Part shown: positions 25,801-37,800 of the stretch, one piece after another
Numbering within the stretch: position 1 is the stretch's first letter
How the letters are laid out: each line of letters opens with the position of its first letter
Source: Panorpa germanica
Lineage: Eukaryota > Arthropoda > Insecta > Mecoptera > Panorpidae
Direction of reading: 5' to 3'
Length of the DNA: 64,000 nt
Assembly: GCA_963678705.1 (NCBI GenBank)
Contig: OY783222.1
Coordinates: 744,001-808,000, forward strand
The notes under the pieces: model-generated
The model's database searches: none
What the model saw: the letters and a program-made list of their open reading frames with translations, nothing else
Told to the model about the DNA's origin: nothing
Made by a program: the position numbers and the translations under genes

Positions 25801-28800
25801 ACTGCGTATACCTTATTAACCTGGGTAACCTACTGTTTCAGAATAGTTACAATTAAGGAAACAAGTTTAAATAAAACATTTATATTCTCATGAACATGAA
25901 GTTGACAACATATGGTAAATATTGTTGTTGTTTACAAGGGGAGACCATTAAAATTTGATAAAAAATTGATGGTCTCCGATTGTAAAATTTATAACGGTTC
26001 TTATAGTAAAAATTTATGCTGATTTTAAATCTGCAATTTATTTTTTGGTGGCACTTCCGGTTTTCGAGATATTAGCGTTTCAAGGGTTAAATAATGGAAA
26101 TATTTTAAAATGGTTTTCAGATTTGGAATCAGCGGGAAAAAGTACGTTCAAAAACATATTTAAAAGTTGGATATAAAATATTTTAATTTTTAAAATTTAA
26201 CATCAAGCAAAACATCTATGTCTGCCGACGCGACCTTACACCGTAAACGAGCCACATACGTTTCCAGTTCACTCTAAACAAAAACTAGGAAATATATGGA
26301 AAGATCATTTAAAATGGGGGATTTCGAATGACGTATATTGTTGGAAACTCTGTTATTATAAAGGGAGGATTAACCCTCTAGGGTTTAGGGATAGATTCTG
26401 CGTACGGGGCACCCCCGTACACAGATCTAGAAGTCATAATCACTTCAGCTGGGTGCAGAGAAATGGGGGGAAGAAAGAGGTAATAAAATATATGACGCAT
26501 GGGCATGGCGAAGACATTTGAGGTAAAGACCATTCAGAAAAATAGGTTTATCAAGCGTGAAATGAAATGTGATTTAATGATGCAAATCGAGAAATAATGG
26601 AATTCAAAGAAACCCAACAATATTATGACGTATATTATTACAATTTAACTTATTCATAGATTAGTATGGTTCTATATTTAGTACTTATGGAATAAGAAGA
26701 AAGAAAACAGAATTTATTTTGTAAATTATTATCTGGCAGTTGTATTGCTATTGACATTGCGGTGCCACTCACAACTCATCACTGGATTTTCTAAAATCAA
26801 AAAGCCAAAATGATTTCATTCGTTGATAAGTTTCTGCAGGTAACGCTGTCGAGTTTTTCTTTTTTTATTGACTTTTAAATTTTGTACAGCACTTAAAAGT
26901 TAAAATACCGATTTTTCATGAAAAAAATCAGAAACTTTGTTATTTTAAAATACGTTAAAAGTAAAAAATTAAAGAAAACTCGACAGCGTTACCTCGGCAT
27001 TTATGTAAAGAAAGAGTGTACAAAATTTCAAAAGAATCAGTCCAGTAGATTTTGAGCTAGAGAGGGCACCGACTCTGAAAAAGCTATGTGTGAGAAACCG
27101 CATTTAAAAGTTTCAAAGTAACACGAGAGGTGAAGACTTAAAACTCTATATCTCCGACAGTTTTACTCCAATCGAATTCAAATTTTCACACAATAAACTT
27201 AATATGTTGTACAATAATATATATAAATAAAAAAAAAAGTTGAAACCTTTCTCCCCCCCCCCCCCCCCCCCCAAGATCGTTCCACAGCGTTCAGTACTAA
27301 CTCATGCGGTCTTAAGTATCCCAATTCCATAGATGTAATGTCTTCCACACATCAATTGCAACATATGGTGAAGAATACTTGCAAATAACTTTGTCTAAAG
27401 TTTCTGCGTTTATACACCACTAAATATATTCAATAAGAAATGATTACCTACAGAAATATCGCTCATGTTCATCAATAAATAACGCAACAAGAAATCTATT
27501 AGAACAGATCCAGCGAATCTTGTCAAAGAGATACATCATCTAATCCCCAATACCTATGTCATACGTTACATACAAATCGTTTCCAGATTCAGGGGTGGTT
27601 TATTGTAGTCCGTATGAGATTTAGCACACAGTTAGGGGGTGGAACCGTTCAACGTTTAGGATGATGAATGTCGTAAACATCATCCCTTTCACAAATAGTA
27701 TCATTTATTGATCCCAATGGATTTTCCCCTTACGTGGGGCGTGTGGTGGAATGAGGGGTGCAAGTGAACTCTGTTGGTGGTTGACCAGGGTCCAGGTCCG
27801 GGGGTTGCATCGCACCAAAGTGGACGGAGGGATTATGTAAAATTAAATCACAGATATTTTAAAATTTAAAAAAAAATGCCACTAAAAGTGTAGTGGTCGC
27901 TGCATACGCCTCCCTCCAGCTTCCCTTCTCTTCCACGTTTTATTTAATAAACCCAATGCGTTTGATGCGAGCAGTACGGAGCTGTGGACTATATAGTAAA
28001 ACTTTTCCACACTTTAATGCGCAAAGATGCATAATATTGACTACACAGTTGTTGTTTCGAGGGAAGTAGAGTCTTATTGGTATTAATTTATTATTACTGC
28101 TCACCCTAAAGTAGAACATAATTAAATTATCTTTCGGGATAATTGACTGCATTCGTTAAATAGCTTACTCATCACTTCTGCTCGATGTCACTAATCTTTA
28201 TTGACAGATGGGGCCATAGGGGATCAGAAAATGTATAACCTCAATAAAAATAACATAAATACAAGATGACTTATTATATAGGATATCTGTTCCATCGTTT
28301 TACAACCTTAAAAATATAAATAATAATCTTAGTAGAAGCAGAGTCGCTTTTAGGAACTAATGCAGTATCTCATCCTCTCCAATATACTGCAAAACACAAC
28401 ATTAGTGCGTTTGTAACCCAAGATATTGTACGCTAAACTATTTCCCACTTCTGACTTGTTAATAGGGTGTATTAAAGTTTTTTAACGACTCCAGTTTTAT
28501 ATTTCGAAAACGCGTAACAGTAATTTAACTATCAGGCAGACAGAAAGGCAAAACATTCACATTTATTCACGTAAAATTATTGTTTTTTTTTTTATATTAG
28601 TAATTAAAATCATTCTGCATTAGTCGAGCGTTGCAAATTAAACAAATATATTTCTTCTATTCATTAATTCCAGCACTTGAATGGTCCAGTCCAGTCCAGT
28701 CCAGCTCAGCGCAGAGCACCGACGAGTTTCGTTCCAAAGAGACAATTCTTTTGCGTTTAATTTTCTGCACGTGATAAATTAATCGTCAGAAAAAAAATAC

Positions 28801-31800
28801 TTTTCTACATTTTGAATTAATTGTAATTATTTTCATTTTGGTCAATACTTGGAAATTTTAAAGTTCGTGATGTTTTTCAAGAGATCAACATGGAAGAGAT
28901 GGGAAGCGGAAGTGAAGGATTGTATATTATCATTAATTAATTATTCCATTACTTTACATGAAATAATCTTGCGGTTTTATGTAAATTTAACAACTTTGGA
29001 TGAAACGCATGTTCCCTATTGATTCGTGACTTCTTTTCTATATCTGTATCTTCCTTCAAGTACCATAAATCTTCAAGCAGTTACTCTGAAGTTATAGCTC
29101 TGATTGTAGACTCATAAAGTGGTCTTTAATAGCTGCTACGATTTAGCTGCAGCTCCCCCTAGCGCCGTTTCTGCGGATTTCATTTTATGTCCCGTTAAAC
29201 GATTGTCGGCACAACCGTCGTATATTCTCTTGCTACCCTCCAGGTCTGTAGTACCCCAGGGTGTTGTTACTATGATTTGATACTTATCGCAAACTGCGCA
29301 TCTCACGGAGGGACGAGAAACGTTGACTTCACCCATCTGTTTGGTTGCATTCATCGCAGATGGAAACGTGAAATTTAAATTATGAGTTTTGCTTGCAAAT
29401 ATGATTAATATGCTAGAGTGTATACTTTATATGGTAGTAAACTTAGTATACAATTAAAATGTTTAATTAAAATTTTAATATCTTTGCGAGTGTTAATTTT
29501 AATTTAATTACAGAGTTGCGGTTCCTCTTGTTAGAGATAAAAGCCTTTAAACAGATATTCATTTATAAAAATAGCGACACCAAAAACGAAAACAACAATT
29601 TTACAACCACACGTTTGTGAATGATCCTTTCCTATAATGTTCCAACTGTTTATATGTTTATTTGTTTATATGGTGGCTCGAAAACAGCTCCAGTGATTTT
29701 TTTCAAATTTTCCTATTTCGTAGAGAAAAAAATTCTAAGGCTTTTGGCGTTCTCGGATTTTCCCCTAAATTTCATGAAAACCCGAAAAACAAAAATACTT
29801 TTTTTTACTTTTTGCTCTATAACTTTTAATTCGTAAAAGATAGGAAGTTGAAATTTGGCATGTGTATTGGCAATGGTGTTCAACGCTAACACTTTTAAAA
29901 ATTAGAAATTAAAAAATTGAGCGTTGAGAAAATTAGGGGGCTTTAGGAAAAATTATTTCATTATTGAACGAGCTAAATATTTCATTTTGAAAATAGAATT
30001 AAAATTTGAAATGAAATGCGAATTATTTTATTGGATTCAAATCATACACACCAAAAAGACGGGAGTAAACTCTAGTAGGTAATATAATAAGGGGCGATCG
30101 ATTTATTTACAAGGTGAGGAAATTAGAATTTACATATTTCTGATTCTTCAAAATGATCTAAAGTAAGTTGAATAACTATTGCGATAACTTGAGTACAGCA
30201 AACGACTTTAATAATTAAAATTTTTTTTTTTTTTTTTTTTTTATTTATTTAGGCTTTGGCTTATTCAGCCTTCTTGCCATTGCTTTTATTTGTAAAATTA
30301 TATAAAAATTTACATATAAATTATAATTGTTCTAATAAATACAAAACAAAATGATTCTTTTAAAAAATTAAACTTAAAATTAAATACATACTAAATAAAA
30401 TATTTTAACTTAAATTACACTTCTATATTATTTTCTATCACAAAGTTTGTTAATATTTCCGCCGTTGCTTCACTTGTCATTAAACAGGACATATTGACTG
30501 GGAACTGTGTTACATTACATAAATCATTTAAAAGTCTATCAATTTTTGATGTTAAAAGATGACACCCTAGAATTATATGGTCCAAAGACCCTTCTTCTCC
30601 ACATCTACAATTTGGTGTGTCTTTTATATTTATTTTGTATAGATGAGCTGGACATCTAGAATGCCCAGATTTCATTCGACAATTTGTTGAAATATATCTC
30701 CGTGAATGATTTTTATTAAACCATGTGGTTGTTGGAATTTTTTGATTCGCTGCAAAAAACAACTTTCCAGTACTTTGACTTTTCTCATTGTATATATTCT
30801 GCCATTCTGCCATACAATTTTCTTTAATTATTTTTTTGGAATCATTTATTGACCAATTTATTTCGATTATTTCCCCATCTACACAAGCTTCTTTGGCCAG
30901 TTTGTCAGCCATTTCGTTTCCTTTTATGCCTACATGTCCAGGAATCCAAATAAGTTTAACATTGATATCATTTTTTTCCATTTTTAAAAGATATTCTTTA
31001 ATTGAACATATTTTGTTATTATTATTGTTTTTGAATTTATTGTTATTTAAAGATACACAAACACTACGAGAATCTGTGAAGATTAATATATTTTTATTGT
31101 CAGTTTTTTGTATTATTTCTAGTAATTTCATAATTGCTGTTATTTCTGTATTATAAGAATTTGTGATGTTGTTAAGTTTGTATTTGTACTGTTGATCTGT
31201 ATTATAATTGAAAATGCCAATTCCTCCTGTTTTAGAGTTTTTTTCGAATGAACCATCGGTAAACCATATACTCCAGTTTATATCATCTTTTGTTATATAT
31301 TCCATATATTTTTGATAAGTTATTTCCTTACTGTCATTCTTCTTGAACAAATTTATTTCTGTATGTATTGTTGTCATGCTTATTTCTAATGGAAATTTGA
31401 AAAAAGGTATAATGTTGTGTACCTCTAAGTTCAAGTTATTATATCTATCAAAACTAGTTAAAAGTGCCGGTTTTTTATGAGTTGTCCAATATGGTTTATT
31501 ATAAAGAACATATAGTTTAGATAATCTTGTATTTAAGGGGCCACATGAGTTATGTCTGTTTTTACAAAAGAAACTGTCTGATATTTGTTGTATTCTGATA
31601 TTTACCGGAGGAATATTAGTTTGATAGTTGAGGATTTGGATTGGTGTTGAAACCATTGCACCTAATATTATTCTTAAACATTTGTTTTGTATAATTTCAA
31701 TTTTTTTTAATCTTGAGTTATTTGCGGTGCAGATCATAGTACTAGAATAGTCAATATGCGGTCTAACAATAGCTTTATATATTTTTATTAAGGTTGTTGG

Positions 31801-34800
31801 GTGTGCGCCCCATTTGTATCCTGCTATACATCGCATCAAATTTAAGCCTTTTTGACATTTGTTAATAATATGTGCAATTTCTTTCGCCCAAGTGCTTTTC
31901 GTATCAAAGAATATACCCAGAAATTTGGTATTTGAAGTAACAGTTATATTTTTATTTCTGATGGTTATTTTTGGACTGCAGTTTATTCTATGCCTTGTAA
32001 ATATAACTATTTTACTTTTTTCTGACGATATATTTAATTTGATTTCCTTTAATAAAATATCTAGTTTTCTTAATTTCGATTGTAATCTGTTTTGAGCTAT
32101 ATCTTGTGTATGACCCATACTATAAATAACCATGTCATCTGCATACATCGGTACTGTTGTGTTGTTATCTGATAATGTTGTTAACTTTTCTGTGTATATG
32201 TTGAATAATAAGGGAGATAATATTGAGCCTTGTGGAATTCCGTGATTACATAGTATAGGACCAGTTAACTTATTATTGTATCTAACTGTTATTTCTCTAT
32301 TTTGGAAGTAGTTTATAATCCAGTTGGATATTTTGGAAGATATACCTATGTTTTCTACTTTTTCTTTTAATATTTTTAGATTAACATTGTCATAAGCAGC
32401 TTCAATGTCAATGAAAGCAGCTATCATATAATGATTTTTACTGTATGTTCTTTGAATATCGATATTCAATATGTTTAAGTTATGCTGTGTACTTCTTGTT
32501 TTTCTAAACGCAAATTGTAACTCAGGTAATCTTTTATGATGTTCGAGATACCACTCCAGTCTGTTTTTGATGATGGATTCCATAGTTTTGCCCATACATG
32601 ATAGTAAAGTAATTGGTCTGAATGATTCTTCTTTGTTTGGATCTTTTCCTGTTTTTAATATAGGAACAACGATATGTTTTTTCCAGTCTAATGGTATATC
32701 AGCAGTGTTTAATGACAGATTGTATATTTGTGTAAGATGATTTATTGCATTGTCAGGTAAGTTTTGTATCATTTTGTAATTTATTCTATCAAATCCTGTG
32801 CTACTGTTTTTATTATGATTTAACGCGAATTTTACTTCATTTTTATTTATGTTATTATCTAGAAAATTATCTTTTACGATGGTGGTGGTAGTAATATTTA
32901 AATTGTTGTTCTGTGGAAATTTTTTTTTAATGAATTCTTCTATTAAATTTTCATTATCACTTATCCTTTTAGTACTATAGCTTTTATTGTTAATTTTTCT
33001 TATATTATTCCAGACAATGTTGGTTGTTGTGTTTGGGTTTAAATTCTCGCAGAAATTTTGCCATTCTATTTTTTTTCTGGCTCTAAAATATCGTCTGGTT
33101 TTAGCTTGATGTTTTTTATAATTTAAATAATTCGCCATTGTCATGTTTTTATTAAAAATAGTTAGTGCTAATTTTCTTTGAGCTATCATTTTATTGCACT
33201 CAGTGTCCCACCAAGACGGTTTTATTTTATTAGGAGTTATATTATACAATCTGGTAGATGGGATATGTATGTCTGCCGAATTATTAATAACATCTCTAAA
33301 TTGGTTGTATTTGTTTTCAACATCTTGGGGATTACTTGTGATTCCATTTGTGCTAAGGTTTGAAATTCTGCTTTCTATTTCAAGGCTATATTTCTCCCAA
33401 TCTGCTTTTCGGAAATTTCTCCTCGTTAAATATTCAGATGTACGGTAACGGTCTTTATTATAGTCATTCAAACAGAAAAAAATTGGGTAGTGATCACTAC
33501 CTAAGCTATCTGCAAGAACTTGCCACGAAGTAATTTGTTGTGTTAACGTCATTGATACCAATGTGAGATCCAATATACTGTCCCTTGTACTGAGATTGCT
33601 TACTCTAGTTGGTTTATCATCGTTGATAATATTTAGATTTTCGTTTTCTATGAAATCTAACAATTCGTTACCTTCATACTGACTACCTGGACAATTTATA
33701 TCCCAAGCAAGATTAGTCGCGTTAAAATCTCCAGCAAGTATAACAGGAACATCTATTTGTTGTTTTATCTGTGACCAATTAGAATTAGATAGTTTATGAT
33801 TCGGTTTAGCATAGATTGATAAAATACATATTACATCAGTTTCGTTATGTGTTAAAATTATTCCAACTATTTCGACCGAATTAAATGGGTTATTTAGCAT
33901 TACTCGTTTATATTTTATAGATTTATGAATCAAGATAGCAACACCCCCGTGGGGATTATAGTTTGTATTCTGTATCCTATCTTCTCTTTCAATAAAATAA
34001 CCTTTGATGTTGAAATTGATATTTTTTGTTAAAAACGTTTCTGATAGTATGCATATATGTATGTTATGCTTCTGTAACATATGTTGTAGTTCCTCTTTAA
34101 TATATCTGACTCCTCTGCAATTCCATTGAATAAAATTTATCATTTTAACTGTTTTAATTAATTATTGATTTTTATATCTGTCCTTGGTCTTGTTGTTAGA
34201 TTTATTTATATATTTTATTTTATTTTATTTTCTCTCCGTTTATATAATTATTGTTGATTTAATATTTTAGTAAATTTATTAAACGATTAGGTTTAGTGAT
34301 GTGAATAGATTTTTTTAAAAATAAACTTAATTTATATATCGATGTTTTCTTACGAGTTTGGCCATTGTACACTAGATATTTGTTTCTTGTAGCTTCTAAG
34401 GGATTGGGATGTAATATTTGGGTCTTTGTTTGTATTTTTAATTTTGTCATCATTATTTTTATTATATATTGATGTATAGCAGGTATCATTATCATTGTTT
34501 TCCATTGTAATATCAGGTGTCTCTTGGTTGATTTGCTTTCTGTTTTTTCCTTGATTAGTTATCTTAAGGTATGTGTCGCTTTCTTCATTGTTAGGTTTCT
34601 TTTCTTCTCTTCTTCTTTTTGGAATTGGTTCTTTAGTGGATGTCGTAGGTTGTGGTTGACTGTAAGATCTTTGTAACGAGTTACCTGTATTTGATTTATT
34701 CACTCTGGTATTAGTTCTTCTGGTTAAAGGGTTTGGTTTGTATGTTGGAATTATGTTGATACTATTGTATTTATTAGTGATATTGGGAAAAGTCTCATTG

Positions 34801-37800
34801 TAGTTTAGAGCTTCAAAAGAGTTTTGAGTTCTTACTGAGTATAAATAGTCTGTATTTTTTTCTGTTAATTCTAATTTTGCTTCATAAAAACTGAGATTGT
34901 GTTGGGCCATGAGATCTTTTATCTTGATTTGTCTTTTTTTTTCAGGACATTCATTGTCTGTAGCCTCGTGGTTAAGTTTACAATTTATGCATGTCGGATT
35001 AGGAGATGTGCATGCAGTACGTAAATGATCTTCACTTCCGCAGAATTTACATTTTGCTACTTTTGCTCTACATTTTGTGGCTGCATGTCCAAATTTAAAA
35101 CAATTATAACATTGTATCGTCTGTTGTACAAATGGTTCACATGCTCGTCTCACTCTCCACATGTAAACATAAGCAGGAATAGCAAGTCCTTCAAAGAATA
35201 ATTTCACTGTTGTACTGGGTTCATATTTAATAGCTCCGTCAACTCTTAGTTTTCGATTTAACCTTTGCACTCTCGTTACTTTAAAAGGTGGACACTCTAT
35301 ATTATTTAAAATTGTATCTTCCGAATATTCAATATCAACACCTTTTATAATAGCAACTTTTGTGCACCAGTAAAATGGGATAAACGCTTCATACCCATTG
35401 TTTTTCAGCAATGTTGATTTGGTAATTTCGTTAGCTAGTACTGCATTAGCACATTGAACGATTACTCTATTTCTTCCCACTTTTTTAATTTCTATTATAT
35501 TAGATTTATTGCTAATTTTACAAATTATTTCTGCTAATTTAAGAGAACTAAAAAATGTATTTCCATCACTATTATTTTTAACTATCATTACTTTATACGA
35601 GTCATATTTTGTTTCTGTGTTGTATAAATTATTAAATATTTTTTTAACATTGTCACTATTGTTATTTAAGTTTTCTGTTATATCACTGGATGTTTTATCT
35701 GTAGGAATTGATTTGTTAGTCACAGAGTTGTTTTTATTGATCGGATTTTTATCGGGAGGTTCAACCTCCATATCCATATTGTTAATTAACCAGTGATAAT
35801 TAAATAGAAGTTACTTCACTTCTAATTAATAACACTTAATAATAATATAAATTATAATTTAAAAAAAATAAATCACGAAAAAAAAATATTATAATTTGCA
35901 AAAAAAAAAGATAACTATTTATTTTATTGTTTTGTTTATTGTAAATACGTGCGCTCACCAAGAAGACTCGATGTAAACTGTGAATTAAAATTTTATTTCT
36001 TAATCTTTTTCAGAATTATTTTCTTTCAGGACAAGGAAGTGCAAGGGCACCCTCCTCCTGGTGTTCATGATGTCGCATGTTGAAGACAAGGCTGGGAATG
36101 TCCTAAGTGGAATGACGAACCAATTAATTCAAAACCCGGAAATAAATTGAACAAAACAATACGAAAGGGAAAAGAAAACATATATGTGAAACGCATAAAA
36201 CATTTTACGTATAACAACATCTATTGTATCATTGTTCTTGCATTCCGAAATATTCTTACAGGAATGTTATCTACTTTGAGGTATCTCAATCGTCATCCAA
36301 ATGTCGAATGGTGCAACTTTCATTTATGCAGCAATTCCTATCTATGCACCACAGGATCCTGTCTGGTAAATGGTAGAATGCTAAATACTTCGTGGTGTTT
36401 TGAATACCGTTTGACTTCCGAGTTCAAACGGTATCATTTGTTTTCAGCTCTTTTCTTCTCCTCGCGATCCGTGATCTGCGAGACAGACATTATGACGTCG
36501 TCCAGACGGCGCCGTTTGTATGAAAGTTAGATGAGGGAATTGTCTTTAAAATGAGACAGTAAGTACTCTCGTAAAAGAGTTATGGTTATTGTTTAGTAGT
36601 GGTTGCGAAGTAAACAACATTATGTTTATCTGTGCAACATCTTTTGTCATCAGTTAAATTATAGTCTTCAAGGAGAAAGCAGAAAACTATTAAATATGTA
36701 GAATATTTCCGAACACTGACGACATTATGAAATCAATTTGATAAGGAGGAAACCTAGGAAAAATATGGACGTGTAAGGTTTCAACTTTTTTTTATTTATT
36801 TATATTATTGTACAACATATTAAGTTTATTGTGTAAAAATTTGAAGTCGATTGGAGTAAAACTGTCGGAGATATAGAGTTTTAAGTCTTCAACTCTCTGG
36901 TCACACATAGCTTTTTCAGCGCGGTTTGTCACACATAGCTTTTTCAGAGTCGGTGCGCTCTCTAGCTCAAAATCTACTGGACCGATTCTTTTAAAATATT
37001 GCACACTCTTTCTTTAATAAATACCGAGGTAACGCTATCGAGCTTTTTTTAATTTTAACGTATTTTAAAATAACAAAGTTTCTGTTTTTTTCCATGAAAA
37101 ATGGGTATTTTTACTTTGTGCTGTAAAAAATTGAAAAATCAATAAAAAAAAGAAAAACTCGACAGCGTTACCTGTAGAAACTAATCAACTAATGAAATCC
37201 TTTTGGTTTTTCGATTTCAGAAAATCCAGTGATGAGTTATGAGTCTCACCGCAATGTTACTTTTTTTTGTGACGTCTGCGGAGATTCGCTGTCAATTCCT
37301 CATTTCATGATATTTATTTATGAAAATTTCACAAAGTATTCTTCAAATGACATTTTATCATGTAGTCATTATAGAAATAATTATATATTAACTGTGTCGT
37401 CAAAAAACATTATCGAAAATGTGCTTCTTTTTCATCGTTTTGACCTTACCCCCCTTAACAAACATTATGGTAATAAAATTTTACCTTAGATGTTCCTGAT
37501 AAGGCACGATTAGTTAAAATAACGCAGCAGCCTCACATGGACCTTACTGGGTAAACCTTGTATAATTCATTAATACCTACTTAAGAGGGTAACTATATTA
37601 TTTAGAACATTTATAAAGGAATGAATGAGGTTATGCAGTATGTATGCCATAAGTATGTTCGATAATTAGAAGTGTTAATTAATTCAAAACTAACCTGAAA
37701 TAGCATGTATCCCGAATCATACATCCAAAAATCTTCAGACGGTGCAACACCTGGTTTACTCAACTGTACAGCGAGGCACCTCTGCAGAATTAGATGACAT

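Larger units (their letters stand above)
30221..35900 (-). mobile_element. Two-ORF LINE, looks complete
   Basis: A minus-strand non-LTR retrotransposon. A run of about 22 T on the plus strand at 30221-30242 is the poly(A) tail. ORF2 (30415-34143) and ORF1 (34350-35777) are both open from end to end. RNase H plus an apurinic-type endonuclease and three CCHC knuckles in ORF1 place it with I-like (or LOA-like) LINEs rather than Jockey, which normally lacks RNase H. The 5' limit is uncertain, between about 35800 and 35960, and I could not settle a target duplication in the A/T-rich flanks. It is in the same orientation as storkhead, inside the 19.3 kb intron. Confidence 0.9.
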
